Notes: generated by a model from the letters alone, not told the origin. A stretch of DNA of 53,481 bases from Athalassotoga sp049965695 (GCF_049965695.1 NZ_JBMFWB010000015.1:1-53481), one strand, 5' to 3'. Positions 23,313 to 34,005 are shown, counted from the first letter of the stretch. Translations and numbers: made by a program.

Positions 23313-23869
23313 ATGACAGGAAAATCGAAGAAGTTTTTGATTTCAATACTTATAATTTTATTAACACTTGCAGCCTTTGGCACAGGATGGAAATACACAA
23401 CAGATATAGACATAGATATGCCGTTGAACGGCTTTCCCCTTCCTGTACCTATATTTTCAAAGATATCCACATACGGCTTTGAAGGATTTAATCCATTTCA
23501 GATGGGATATTATTTCAAAAGGTATCTTATGCCAATCAAGCCTGATGTTTTTGATGCATACATAAACTTCGGGACAGTGCTTTTGGTAATACCATATCTG
23601 GATACCGGCATTGATTATATAAGCCAGTCAGGGTTATACATAGGGATATATCTACCACTGGCATTTATACCTTTAAACGGAATCTATTCATTTTACGGAA
23701 TACGACACGCTCCGATCTTCGGAATCAATCTGGGATATTTTCACTGAAAGCCGGCATCAAGTTGAGAATGTCAAAAAGATCCTTATCCAGAGAACAGACA
23801 GGATCTCCTGAGTTTCTGTTAACTCTCGATTATGACGTGCCAAGTTCTCAGATCCCGGGGCGCCGTTGA
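23313..23869 (+). pseudogene. Exported beta-rich protein gene with a frameshift
   Basis: ATG 23313 (preceded by GGTGATGG) begins with a hydrophobic signal (KFLISILIILLTLAAFG) and gives 144 residues ending GINLGYFH-stop at 23747. In the next frame the sequence continues smoothly as FSLKAGIKLRM...PEFLLTLDYDVPSSQIPGRR to a stop at 23867-23869. Adding one T to the TTTT run at 23738-23741 restores a 185-residue protein. The alternating hydrophobic pattern suggests a beta-barrel or envelope protein; no family recognised. It may be a true pseudogene or a base-call error. Confidence 0.6.
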
Positions 23870-23893
23870 AAACCCTCGTAATTTTTATTTCAG

Positions 23894-24397
23894 TTAGAAC
23901 AATGGCGTGAATCCCATTTCATCCCAGTATTGTTTGCTTATTTCTTCATAGAGGCTATGAAGCATGTCTCTATGGGCTTTTTCCCATGAACTTAACATCT
24001 TAAAAACATTTTTCGCGTCGACATCTTCGATCTTTTCCGCAGAATCGCCGTAAAAATGCATAAAATCATCTTCTATAAGATAAGCCATTCTTAATATTGA
24101 AAGTTCAGAAGCAATCTCATCTACCTTGCCACCAACTATTTCTTTTGTCTCACGTTTCTTGAAGAAATCGGGATTCTGTTCGGGTGCTTTAACCTCCGAT
24201 ACAGATTTTCCTTTTTCAACGTTTTCTATCAATTTTTTCACGTAATCTACATGTCCGTTTTCCATCTCTGAAAGTTGTTCAAGAACCTCTTTTACGTCGG
24301 GATCTTTGACAGCCCTTACCTTTTCTTGATAGAATTTCATTCCTTCTATTTCTCTCGAAAGTGCAAATTTCAATATTCCCAATACGCCTTTATTCAT
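23894..24397 (-). CDS. Ferritin-like/rubrerythrin-type di-iron protein
   Basis: A 167-residue helical protein with ferritin-like diiron ligands: E in SREIEGMKFY, ExxxGH in EMENGHVDY, and in the second half EDDFMHFYGD and EKAHRDML. It lacks the rubredoxin CxxC tail of classic rubrerythrin. The family handles iron or peroxide in the cytoplasm, which fits oxygen defence alongside cytochrome bd. ATG 24397 begins the conserved domain; an upstream GTG (24445) next to GGAAG is an alternative that adds 16 residues. The gene stands alone, divergent from the PilZ gene. Confidence 0.8.
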   Translation of the reverse strand: MNKGVLGILKFALSREIEGMKFYQEKVRAVKDPDVKEVLEQLSEMENGHVDYVKKLIENVEKGKSVSEVKAPEQNPDFFKKRETKEIVGGKVDEIASELSILRMAYLIEDDFMHFYGDSAEKIEDVDAKNVFKMLSSWEKAHRDMLHSLYEEISKQYWDEMGFTPLF

Positions 24398-24692
24398 AAC
24401 CTTTTTCTCGAATATTTCTTGGAATTCGAGAATTCTCACCTTCCTTTCATTAAAATGATACACCCAAAGGGGCAAAAATACACAACGAAATTCGTTGGAT
24501 CGAATTGCCAACGCTAACGTTAAATATTTCATGTTTAAAGTCGATCAAGTATAGTATAATTGTCAAAGGGAATAATTACAACTTCATTGTGAATTTTTTC
24601 CAGAAAATCATTCATGCTTCCAAGAGTCAATTTTGAAAATTATCGTGGGGTTGTGAAATAAAAGATCGGATTTTCGGACTGGAGTGATTAGC

Positions 24693-25346
24693 ATGGTTTA
24701 CTTTTCTGAGGAAGTTGGAATTGATAGGATAAAGCCAGGCTTAACGATGAAGATAGAACTCGATTCGATTAAAGAATTTACCGGCGGTGAATTGAGATCA
24801 ACCGTAACGGATGTTGATTTGGATACCGTAAAGGCCGAAATTTCTTCAAAGGTATCAATACCGGTGGAAGAAACGGTCAAATTGTCCGTGATGGATAAAG
24901 GAGTGGTTTACACTTTTTACGCCGTGCCGGTTGAAAATGTTGAAAACAATGGAATTCAAAAGATTACTTTCAGACTAAAGAGCAGTATAAGGCAAATGCA
25001 AAAAAGAAGATTTTTAAGAACAGAATTCGTTGCAATCGGCACTTTTAAAACCGCTGAAAAGGATGACGTTTTTAATTTCATGACAAAAGATATCAGTGCC
25101 GGCGGTTTGAGATTCCTGACAAACGGTTACGCGGATCTTGGGCAAATAATAATCATAAACATGCTTTTAGATGAAAATGTGAGACTTAAGGATCAAAAAG
25201 CCCAGATCGTTCGAAAGGTAGATATGAAATTATCCGATTTAAATGAATATGGGGCAACATTTTTAGATTTAAATCCTTCCCTTGAAGATAAGATAAAGCG
25301 TTTTGTTTCGGAAAATGAATTGAAAGCAAGAGGAAGCAAAGAATAA
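24693..25346 (+). CDS. PilZ-domain c-di-GMP receptor (YcgR-like)
   Basis: A 217-residue cytoplasmic protein with an N-terminal YcgR-type flagellar-brake-like domain (GLTMKIELDSIKEF...) and a C-terminal PilZ domain. The c-di-GMP-binding motifs are RRFLR (about residue 109) and DISAGGLRF (about residue 135). Such proteins couple c-di-GMP to motility or surface behaviour; no flagellar genes are in the window. ATG 24693 follows GGAGTG by six bases. A TATAAT at 24555-24560 may be its promoter. Confidence 0.88.
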   Translation: MVYFSEEVGIDRIKPGLTMKIELDSIKEFTGGELRSTVTDVDLDTVKAEISSKVSIPVEETVKLSVMDKGVVYTFYAVPVENVENNGIQKITFRLKSSIRQMQKRRFLRTEFVAIGTFKTAEKDDVFNFMTKDISAGGLRFLTNGYADLGQIIIINMLLDENVRLKDQKAQIVRKVDMKLSDLNEYGATFLDLNPSLEDKIKRFVSENELKARGSKE

Positions 25347-25394
25347 ATTTCTAAACCAAGGTTGGTTATGAGAAGTCTAATTGGTAAAGGAAAG

Positions 25395-28300
25395 GTGATA
25401 AATTTACGCCTTTAGATTTAGATGAAATTGAAAATATCTCAAGCACCTTAAACATTAAAGGTGAAAAGATTAATTTTTACTCATCGGGCACTACAGGGTT
25501 AGTTTCCGTCATAGTTAATTTATTCAAATCAGGAAAAGGGTCAGTTGTCATTCTTCCGAATCACAGAATCGTCAGAGACGTTTATTCAAACCTATTTGAA
25601 CTCGGAATTGAAAGCACGATACTGTCAGATCTCAACCTTTTACCTTTTGAGTCTGCCGAATCCATAAAAGACGAACTTGCATCAAGAGTAGAGGCACTTC
25701 ACGATATCACAGACGGTAAAATTGTCATAGCGGATGTCATGGCAATTCTCAAGAAAACCGCTCCTAAAGATTTTATAAAAGATGGGTTAAACTTTTCTTT
25801 GGGATCAAAGATGCCTTCAAATATCTCTGAAATACTTTTCAATTTGGGGTATACAAAGGTTTTAACTGTCAGAAGTGTTGGAGAATTTGCGACAAGAGGA
25901 GATATAATAGATATCTTCTCGCCGGTTCAAAAGGCAGTGAGAATTGAAATATTTGATCAAGACGTTGAATCGATAAGAATTTTCGATCCTCAAACACAGT
26001 TAAGCGTTAAAAATGCCGACTCTGTGATGATATATCCGGCCTGTGAAATTAAAAATGACGAAGAATCACTTTCACTTGCCAAAAAAAGACTTGAAGGTCA
26101 TCCCGATCTACTTGAAAATGTCAGAAATTTGTATGGCTTGACCGGTATTTTTTGGAAAAATTCTCAGTGTGGACTGGATTTTATCCCAGATGACGAATAC
26201 ATGATCGTTTATGAAATTAACGAATGTCAAAAATATGTCGAAGAGTACGAAAAAGAAATCATGGATCTTTACGATCCTAATTTACTCTCCCTTTTTAGAT
26301 CCTTTGCCTACTCCGCTTTCGATAGAATAGATCATAAAAAAATAATTCACGTTACGCATCAGCCTTTAAAGAAGCCTTTGGACAACGTTGTCGAACTAAA
26401 GTCGGGCATGGTATCTCCTAACATCGTGCCTTCAAAGAAGGAAGTAAATTTTTACGATTACGTTCAAGAGATAGAAATAGGTGCTCCGGTTGTACATGAG
26501 GATCACGGCATAGGTATTTACAGGGGTACGGAAATAATAAAAGACACAGACGGCATTCGCGAATATCTTAAGATAGAATACAGAAACGGTTCTATTCTTT
26601 ACACACCTATCGAGAAATTCTCAAAGGTCAGAAAATATGTAGGTTCTCCCGACGTTACGCTTTCAGACATAAATGGAAAAGAATGGAAAAGGATCAAAGA
26701 TCAAGCCCAATCAGATATAGAAGCGGAAGTTAGGGATCTTGTGAAATTGTACGCCGTGCGTGAAAATTCCAATGGTTTTGCTTTTATGCCACAGCAAGAA
26801 CTCGAAGAGGCTTTCGCCAAAAGTTTTGGTTATCTTGAAACTCCTGATCAAATGAAGGCCATCGAAGATGTATTCGAAGATATGGAGTCTATTCGTCCTA
26901 TGGATAGACTTGTTTGCGGAGACGCGGGTTTTGGAAAAACAGAAGTTGCACTCAGGGCTGCTTTTAGGGCTGTTGCCAACGGCAAACAGGTAGCACTTCT
27001 TGCACCTACTCTTATTCTTGCAAGGCAGCATTACGAAACGTTCAAAAAAAGGATGGAACCATTCGGAATCAACGTCGCGCTCATCTATTCCCAAACAACT
27101 CAATCTCAGAAAAGATATTTCCTGGATTCTATCGCCAAGGGGAAAACGGATGTAGTAATAGGAACCCATTCTCTTTTGTCGGGTGCACTTTCTTTCAAAG
27201 ACATAGGCCTTTTGATAATCGATGAAGAACAGCGATTCGGTACAAAACAAAAAGAATTTTTGAAATCTCTTAAAACGAGCATGGATGTGCTTACACTTTC
27301 GGCCACACCTATTCCGAGAACTCTTCACATGGCACTTTCCGGCATAAGAGCGATATCCGTGATAAATACCCCGCCTCTTGGCAGAATTCCACCGCGCATC
27401 TTCATAACGAAATGGAACGAAAAAATAGTCACGATGGCCATTCTAAAGGAAATAAACAGAGGCGGACAGGTTTTTTACCTTCACAACAGAATAGAAGACA
27501 TAGAAACGGTTATAGATAAACTCAGATCAATTCTTCCATCCATTGTGATAGCCGAACTGCACGGAAGAATGCCAAAACGTGAGTTTGAAGAAACGGTTGA
27601 CGGTTTTTATAAGGGTAAAATAGATGTGCTCGTTTCGACAAGCGTCATAGAGAATGGGGTCGATATTCCAAATGCCAACACTTTGATCGTTGATGACGTT
27701 GAAAGGTACGGCATGGCGCAGTTGTATCAGATAAAGGGCAGAGTTGGGAGATCTGAAAGAAAGGCGTACATATATTTCATGTACACAAAAGAGCCTTCTG
27801 AGACAGTCATGAAAAGGCTTAACGCGATAGATGAATTCAACGAACTCGGAAGTTCTATGAATTTAGCACTTAAAGATATGGAAATACGTGGTGTTGGAGA
27901 GGTGCTGGGTTTAAAGCAGCATGGGCATGTGGATGCCATAGGGCTTGAAATGTATAGGGAAATCCTTGACAACACCATAAAGAAAATGCGCGGAGAAAAG
28001 ATCGAAGAGAAGTTTTGCGATTCAGACATTTCTTTGCCTTCGGCAATTTTACCGGAAGACTATGTCCAGGACACAATGGAAAGGATGAAAATATACAGAA
28101 GACTTGCCAACGTCAAGACTGTCGGAGAGGTAGAGGATATAAAGAAGGAAATCATCGATCGTTTTGGGAAAATACCAGAATCGTCAGAAAATCTTTTCGT
28201 TCACTCGGAAATAAGAGTTTTGATCTGCGATCTCAAAATCGTAAAAGCATCGTACCAAAACGGCAATGTCGAACTCGTCTTTCGAGATAAAGAGACTCTT

Positions 28301-28456
28301 GCCGATTTTTCAAAGTTTAAAAAATTTCATTCTGTAAATTTGCAAAAAAATGTTATGATATTATCCGACGTGTTAAAAGATGGCAATCTAAAAGCACTTT
28401 TGAAATTGCTTCTTGAATACAAGAAACACGTCGATCAGAAGGAAGGAGTGGCTTAA
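25395..28456 (+). CDS. mfd: Transcription-repair coupling factor
   Basis: A translocase of about 1020 residues that removes stalled RNA polymerase at DNA lesions and recruits UvrA. Visible parts: an N-terminal UvrB-homology region (from TPLDLDEIENIS at 25406), the CarD-like RNA-polymerase-interaction domain (VVHEDHGIGIYRG), Walker A GDAGFGKTEVA, the DEEQRFG box, helicase C-terminal motifs (STSVIENGVDIPNANT, QIKGRVGRS), and the TRCF C-terminal domain. It is shorter than E. coli Mfd (1148) but in the range of Thermotoga forms. The coding frame is open from 25388 but has no ATG, GTG or TTG before 25739, which would remove much of the UvrB-like region. GTG 25395 behind AAAGGAAAG becomes the start if the TTT run at 25403-25405 lacks one T. 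Confidence 0.9.
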
Positions 28457-28461
28457 AGGAT

Positions 28462-30483
28462 ATGAATTGGATGAGAAAACACACCGCAATAGTTATCTGG
28501 GTAATAGTTGCAGCATTCGGTGTTGGGGTTGTATGGTGGAGTGTCGGAGCCTACATAGGAGGTCAAAGCGGTCCTGCGCAAAGTACAAATGCGCCATCTC
28601 CGTCTCAGGCAATAGCACTCGTAACAAAAGGTGGAACGCCGCTTTCTTACAATTATTGGATAATGCCGACAGATTTCAACAATTACATGCAAAATGTTAA
28701 CTCGAATTACAAAAACACTTACGGGCAGGATCCAGACCAATTATTTGTCGAACCACAACTTGAATTAAACACTATAAACACGCTTGTCGATCAACAAGTT
28801 ATAAATTATTTTGCCAAGAATGATAACATAACGGTTTCAAAAACAGATGTGAATAACCAGGTCAATTCGATAGTAAACCAGTACAAATCTAATCCTCAGG
28901 CGCTTAATTACATAAATCAACAATACGGTTCTCTTCAAAACTTTGAGAATTTCATAACACCGCAGGTTGAAGAAAGTTTGATCTCTCAAAAAGTCATGTC
29001 TTTGGTTGTGAATGTAACACAAAGCGATGTTCAAAGTTATTACGAAACAAATAAGGCAACGATTGAGAACACTTACGATCAAGTCAAGATTGCCCATATT
29101 TCTCTTTCTTCGCAGGCAACGGCTAACACGGTTTATAATCTTATAAAATCGGGAAAGTTAAGTTTCAGTCAGGCTGCAAAAGATTATTCTCTTGACACAA
29201 CGACATCTGCCACCGGAGGAGAGATTGGCTGGCTCACAATGCAACAACTCGGATCACTTTCAAGTCAGGTTTTCAGCGCAACTCCTGGCTCGATAATAGG
29301 TCCTGTCCAGACAAGTTACAGTTGGGAGATAATCAACGTCGAGGCAAAAAAACTTTACAATAATTTTGATGCCGTTGTTCAGGCAACAAGTGTTTACAAC
29401 ACGCTCGTCAACGATGTCAAACAACAAAAGTTCAACCAATGGCTGGCCAATTACAAAAAACAGAATGGTTTTTCATATCAACTCGAAGGACAGGTATTAC
29501 CGTATTTCAAGGAATTTTACTCCATTCCGTCTACCGATACCGCAAAACTCGATCAATTCATACAAAACATGAAATCTTACATTTATCCATCCGGACAGGC
29601 AACGGTTAACACCTCTGTGGATCCAAGATTGCTTGCGTTATTCGAAACGGCACTTGAAACTTACAAGACAAATCTCAACCAGCAATATTCAGCCGTCCTC
29701 AGTTACCATTCAAATGCAGGCAGTTTCCCGGCAACTTACACAGGCGTGCCGGTAAGCGTGCTTCAACAAAAACTCGCCGAAGTCCAAAACAGCATGAACA
29801 GCGCAACCGGAACGAATTTCACTAATCTTTTCAACGAACAAACAAATCTTCAAAGTGCCATAAACTTCAATCAGGCTCTTGAAACCTTGAAAAAGCAGGG
29901 TTACACGACCGATGCCCAGATAAATGCGCAATACAACAAATACAACACCCTAATTTCACAGGTTAACGATGAAATGAAACAGGTACTTACAGCCATATAT
30001 CAACTTGTTCCATACTCAACGGTTGCCGTTTCAAAACTTTACAGTTTGGATCCGTCAAATCAGCAAGTTGCGCTTAGTTATTTCCAGGATCAGTATAATT
30101 TACTTAAACCTATAATCTCAAACCCGCAGACGTATCAAACTTACGCCTCACAGATAAATTCAATGCTCTCTTACGTTGTATCCGGATTACAAAGCCTTTC
30201 TTACACGGGTGAGTCAACATCGATAAAACAGGGTGCACTTGTAACTCTGATAAGTATGGCTCAGGATATGAACAGTCCTCAGCAGGAATTAACTTACTTA
30301 AAACAATTGAAAACCGTTAATCCCAATTATCAGGGAATAGATCAGGTTATAGCACAGGTACAAAGTGTCATAACCTCTTCATCCACAAAGGCAAGCGCAA
30401 CTCCGACATTCTCGCCGTCTTCTGTATCTACGAATGCAACACCGATTATCCCGACAAACCAGGCATCACAGTTCAAACCATAA
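28462..30483 (+). CDS. Parvulin-type peptidyl-prolyl isomerase, membrane-anchored (PpiD/SurA-like)
   Basis: A 673-residue protein with one N-terminal membrane anchor (residues about 9-34), a SurA_N-like chaperone segment (about 85-185), and a PpiC rotamase domain (IAHISLSSQATANTV...FSQAAKDYSLD...GGEIGWL...GPVQTSYSWEIINV, about 208-300). The long C-terminal part is helical and Gln/Asn/Thr-rich, ending in a Ser/Pro/Thr-rich tail. It likely folds exported proteins outside the inner membrane. It lies six bases after mfd, with GGAGTGG inside the mfd end, so the two are cotranscribed. Confidence 0.88.
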   Translation: MNWMRKHTAIVIWVIVAAFGVGVVWWSVGAYIGGQSGPAQSTNAPSPSQAIALVTKGGTPLSYNYWIMPTDFNNYMQNVNSNYKNTYGQDPDQLFVEPQLELNTINTLVDQQVINYFAKNDNITVSKTDVNNQVNSIVNQYKSNPQALNYINQQYGSLQNFENFITPQVEESLISQKVMSLVVNVTQSDVQSYYETNKATIENTYDQVKIAHISLSSQATANTVYNLIKSGKLSFSQAAKDYSLDTTTSATGGEIGWLTMQQLGSLSSQVFSATPGSIIGPVQTSYSWEIINVEAKKLYNNFDAVVQATSVYNTLVNDVKQQKFNQWLANYKKQNGFSYQLEGQVLPYFKEFYSIPSTDTAKLDQFIQNMKSYIYPSGQATVNTSVDPRLLALFETALETYKTNLNQQYSAVLSYHSNAGSFPATYTGVPVSVLQQKLAEVQNSMNSATGTNFTNLFNEQTNLQSAINFNQALETLKKQGYTTDAQINAQYNKYNTLISQVNDEMKQVLTAIYQLVPYSTVAVSKLYSLDPSNQQVALSYFQDQYNLLKPIISNPQTYQTYASQINSMLSYVVSGLQSLSYTGESTSIKQGALVTLISMAQDMNSPQQELTYLKQLKTVNPNYQGIDQVIAQVQSVITSSSTKASATPTFSPSSVSTNATPIIPTNQASQFKP

Positions 30484-30495
30484 ATGATTTGAAAC

Positions 30496-30528
30496 AAAAA
30501 AGGCGTGGCATTCACCACGCCTTTTTTT
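30496..30528. terminator. Two-way rho-independent terminator
   Basis: AAAAAAGGCGTGG (30496-30508), a six-base loop and CCACGCCTTTTTTT (30515-30528) form a perfect 13-bp stem with U-runs on both strands. It serves the isomerase gene and the convergent pyrG, whose stop codon lies within it. Confidence 0.92.
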
Positions 30529-32089
30529 AAATCTCGCAAGATTTGAGAAAGTTAAGAAATATGGGATGAGGAGTGCCTATTTTTGATGTGTATTCCGGAT
30601 GGAATTGGACACCCACGTAGAACTTTTTACCTGACAATTCTATACCTTCCGCAAAGGCCGACATGGCTGAAATAGCAAGTCTATCGGATGGATCTGATTC
30701 GGTTATTTTGAATATGTTTCTGAAATCGTATATGTTTATCTCGTAGCGATGTCTATGCCTTTCTTTCACGATTTCTTTTGAATATATATCGTAGAGTTTG
30801 CTCCATTTTCTAATTTTTATCTCGGTTGATCCGAGCCTCATGGTTCCACCCATCTTCATTTGCTTTTTTTGATCTTCCATCATGTCCACCACGGGATATG
30901 GAGTCTGAGAATCGAATTCCGTTGAATTGGCACCATTTAATCCTGCCACGTTTCGCGCGTATTCAACCGTCATAAGTTGCATTCCAAGACACAGACCAAG
31001 CAGAGGCACATCGCTTTCTCTTGCATACCTTATGGCATTTATCATTCCCTCTATGCCGCGTTTTCCAAATCCTCCGGGTATTATTATGCCCGAATAATTT
31101 TGGAGATATGCTTTTATTTCAGATTGCGTTAGCCCCTCAAGATCTTCGGCATCAATTAACTCTGGCTTTTTGTATCCGCAAAGGAAAACACTTTCAAGCA
31201 CTGATTTATATGCATCATCGGTGGCAAGGTATTTACCCACCATGGCGATTTTCGGCTGTTTTATCGGTTCGGGATAAATCCATTCAAAATTTTTTGACGG
31301 ATTTATCTTTAACTTGTTCATGATCATCGTGTCCATCTTTTCGTCGTGAATTTTTTGGGGTATTGAGTAGATATTTGAAACATCCTCAAGGCCAAAAACA
31401 GAATCGGGTTTGACGCCTCCGAAAAGGGCAACTTTTTGAATGGTCGGATCCGGCAACTTTTCTTCGCTCCTTAACACGATGATGTCAGGTAAAATTCCGA
31501 CTCTTCTAAGAAGTTGAAGAGAATTCTGGGTTGGCTTCGTTTTGAATTCATTTGTCACTTTAAGATATGGAATGTAAGTCACATGGACAAAGAGAAAGTT
31601 TTCACGTCCAACGTCCATGGAAAATTCTCTGACAGATTCAAGAAATATCTCTGACTCTATATCGCCAACCGTACCTCCTATCTCTATGAGCACAACATCG
31701 CCTTTGAGTTTTGAAAGTCTCGATTTTATTTCATTTGAGACATGGGGAATCATTTGAACGGTTGCTCCGAGATACTCTCCGGCCCTTTCTTTTTGGATGA
31801 CACTCGAATAAATTTGGCCGGCGGTTACGTTGTTAAATCTTGTCATGTTTCTGTTCAAGAATCTTTCATAATGACCAAGATCGAGATCGGCCTCGTACCC
31901 GTCATCTGTGACAAAAACCTCTCCGTGTTGATTTGGATTCATAGTACCGGCATCGACGTTAAGATACGGATCTATCTTCAGCACTTCAACTTTGAGACCA
32001 TGCAACTGCAGGGATGCACCGATCGAAGCGGCCGTTATACCCTTTCCTATTCCACTTATAACTCCACCCGTTATCGCTATGTACTTCAT
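30527..32089 (-). CDS. pyrG: CTP synthase
   Basis: A 520-residue enzyme making CTP from UTP, ATP and glutamine. The N-terminal synthetase domain begins KYIAITGGVISGIGKGITAAS (P-loop) and continues with KIDPYLNVDAGTMNP. The C-terminal class I amidotransferase has the nucleophile elbow GLCLGMQL and the HPEYTSK His-Glu pair. Its ATG overlaps the HAD gene stop by four bases. Last gene of the YhaM-HAD-pyrG operon. Confidence 0.97.
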   Translation of the reverse strand: MKYIAITGGVISGIGKGITAASIGASLQLHGLKVEVLKIDPYLNVDAGTMNPNQHGEVFVTDDGYEADLDLGHYERFLNRNMTRFNNVTAGQIYSSVIQKERAGEYLGATVQMIPHVSNEIKSRLSKLKGDVVLIEIGGTVGDIESEIFLESVREFSMDVGRENFLFVHVTYIPYLKVTNEFKTKPTQNSLQLLRRVGILPDIIVLRSEEKLPDPTIQKVALFGGVKPDSVFGLEDVSNIYSIPQKIHDEKMDTMIMNKLKINPSKNFEWIYPEPIKQPKIAMVGKYLATDDAYKSVLESVFLCGYKKPELIDAEDLEGLTQSEIKAYLQNYSGIIIPGGFGKRGIEGMINAIRYARESDVPLLGLCLGMQLMTVEYARNVAGLNGANSTEFDSQTPYPVVDMMEDQKKQMKMGGTMRLGSTEIKIRKWSKLYDIYSKEIVKERHRHRYEINIYDFRNIFKITESDPSDRLAISAMSAFAEGIELSGKKFYVGVQFHPEYTSKIGTPHPIFLNFLKSCEI

Positions 32090-32856
32090 TTTCTTTCACT
32101 CAAGATTTCATCGATTTTTCCCAAAACCTCGCCGAGATTTTTGAAAGTGTAATCAGGTTTTGAGTCTATCTTTGGATTAGATTGAATGCCTTCAATGTAT
32201 ATCGATTTGATCCCGGAGTTCTTTGCTCCGACGATATCTGTTTCGTAAGTGTCTCCTATCATAACAGTTTCATCTGCCTTTGATTTCATTATATCAAGTG
32301 CCATTTCAAATATGTGAGTGTTTGGTTTTCCGAAATAAACAGGTTGAATCTCTGTTGCGTAAACAATCGGTGCCGCAAGCGATCCGGAATCGGGATAGAA
32401 GCCATCTTCTTTCGGAAGCAGTCTATCAGGATTTACGACCCACAAAGGTTTACCTTTTAAAACCCATCTTATTGCTTTTGTGACCTTTTGAAAATCGTAC
32501 CTTTCATCGTATCCGACTATAACGACGTCTGGTTCATCTGTCACGTAACAACCAACATCAAAAAGTTCATCTATCAATCCCTGACGTCCTATTATGAAAG
32601 CCTTATGGTATCCCATATCTTTAACACGTATTGCAACTTCATACGGCGTGCTGACGATGTAATCCATTGAGACTTCTATTCCCATACGTTTCAATTTTTG
32701 AGAATAATATTTTCTGTGAAAACTCGAATGATTTGTCACAACACAATGAGGTATGGAATTTGCTTTGAGATATTCGAAAAATTCTTTTGATCCTTCTCTG
32801 ATGGTATCTCCTCTGTAAACAACCCCGTCAAGATCGATCATAAAAGCTTTTATCAT
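32086..32856 (-). CDS. HAD-IIA family phosphatase (NagD/AraL-like)
   Basis: A 256-residue haloacid-dehalogenase hydrolase. Motif I is DLDGVVYRG (nucleophile and acid/base Asp), motif II is in CVVTNHSS, and motif III/IV is GDTYETDIVGAKNSG, the NagD-type C2a-cap arrangement. Relatives dephosphorylate nucleotides or sugar phosphates; a UMP/nucleotide role would suit the pyrG partner but is inference. ATG 32856 has GGAGG five bases upstream; the ATG at 32868 is part of that Shine-Dalgarno. Confidence 0.88.
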   Translation of the reverse strand: MIKAFMIDLDGVVYRGDTIREGSKEFFEYLKANSIPHCVVTNHSSFHRKYYSQKLKRMGIEVSMDYIVSTPYEVAIRVKDMGYHKAFIIGRQGLIDELFDVGCYVTDEPDVVIVGYDERYDFQKVTKAIRWVLKGKPLWVVNPDRLLPKEDGFYPDSGSLAAPIVYATEIQPVYFGKPNTHIFEMALDIMKSKADETVMIGDTYETDIVGAKNSGIKSIYIEGIQSNPKIDSKPDYTFKNLGEVLGKIDEILSERK

Positions 32857-33833
32857 GATAACCTCCATTTAAAAAATTCTGTCCCCAGAAATTGATTTTT
32901 GTCAGTCCATCCTTCTTCTGTGACATCTAAAGTGTCTATTATCGTGCGCATTTTCGCATCTATCTCATCTGCAAAGTGCACGACAATGGCTTCGGGTATT
33001 TTGGGAACAACGGGTGAACCAAATTCCAATGCCCCATGATGACTTGCGATCACATGAAAAAGCACCATCTCAAGGTATTTTGGAAAATCGGGTATTTTAT
33101 CCACTGCCCTTGTCAAAATTTTTATTCCTATCACGATATGATTTTCAAGTTTTCCATCATCTGTGTACTCGAAATCCGGCCCTGACGTGTAAGTGTAAAT
33201 TTTACCGATATCGTGTAAAAGTGCACCCGTTAAAACCATATCTTTATCAACTTCAGGATAATTTGAAGAAATGTCAAGCGCAAGTCTGGCAACGGAAATT
33301 GTGTGAAACAAAAGGCCGCCTATACCAACATGGTGATTGTTGGAGGCAGCCGTTGCCTTTAAAAAGAGCGAATATGTCTCGCTGTCTTTGTCAAAAACGA
33401 TTTTCAACAATTGCTTAAGATATGTCGAATTAACGTTTTCTATCATTGAATCTAAAATTTCAACGTACCCCGAAACTTCAAAATGCGGCATCATGATTTC
33501 CAGCAAATCGGGTCTTGAGTTTCCGTCGATGATGCTTATGGGATTTAAAGAGAAAGATCTGTAATCTTTGCTGTACTCGTAATCTGCAAAGAGCAACGAT
33601 CCGTTTTTTATCTCTCCCCATATTTTAACTTTAACCCTTGAATCTTTATCCGAAACTAAAGCGTCTGAATATTTTAAACCGGATCCCGATGATTTTTTCA
33701 CACTTGACGAAATCACAAGAAACACCCCAGGCGATCCAAGATAATTGACGGAATTTCTGTCATTTTCGGGAACTTTGATTATGTCAGAAAGTGTCGGGTA
33801 ATTTTTACCTGAAATATCTATCAACGGGATCAT
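32853..33833 (-). CDS. YhaM-like 3'-5' exoribonuclease (OB fold plus HD domain)
   Basis: A 326-residue protein with an N-terminal OB-fold nucleic-acid-binding region (VFLVISSSVKKS...VKVKIWGE) and an HD phosphohydrolase domain: GGLLFHTISVA, LLHDIGKI, VIASHHG and HFADEIDAK supply the metal-binding His and Asp residues. This matches B. subtilis YhaM (314 residues), which trims RNA and DNA 3' ends. ATG 33833 is two bases after GAGAGG, close but usable; GTG 33836 is an alternative. First gene of the operon with HAD and pyrG. Confidence 0.87.
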   Translation of the reverse strand: MIPLIDISGKNYPTLSDIIKVPENDRNSVNYLGSPGVFLVISSSVKKSSGSGLKYSDALVSDKDSRVKVKIWGEIKNGSLLFADYEYSKDYRSFSLNPISIIDGNSRPDLLEIMMPHFEVSGYVEILDSMIENVNSTYLKQLLKIVFDKDSETYSLFLKATAASNNHHVGIGGLLFHTISVARLALDISSNYPEVDKDMVLTGALLHDIGKIYTYTSGPDFEYTDDGKLENHIVIGIKILTRAVDKIPDFPKYLEMVLFHVIASHHGALEFGSPVVPKIPEAIVVHFADEIDAKMRTIIDTLDVTEEGWTDKNQFLGTEFFKWRLS

Positions 33834-33883
33834 CACCTCTCAAAAAATAATTATGCCACAAAAAAATCATATTTCAAAGCAGA

Positions 33884-33892
33884 ATTATACCA
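33884..33892 (-). promoter_or_regulatory. Extended -10 promoter for the YhaM-HAD-pyrG operon
   Basis: TGGTATAAT on the minus strand, 50 bases upstream of the YhaM start, with no -35. Confidence 0.5.
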
Positions 33893-33953
33893 ACCCAATT
33901 CAACTTTAAAAGCCGAATGTTTAATGAGTGATCGGTAAGAAGTGAAGAGTGAA

Positions 33954-33965
33954 CAATTTTTCTGA
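33954..33965. repeat. Shared intergenic repeat fragment
   Basis: CAATTTTTCTGA is identical to 10425-10436 and sits in a tract with GAAGTGAAGAGTGAA-like degenerate repeats (33938-33953) between two same-strand genes. Confidence 0.35.
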
Positions 33966-34005
33966 TTCAGATTACGCGTTAGAGATGAAAAACACCCTGT
34001 AAAAA

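Noticed and set aside
26711..27328. 205-codon ORF opposite mfd
   Set aside because: Opposite the conserved helicase core; product low in recognisable motifs.
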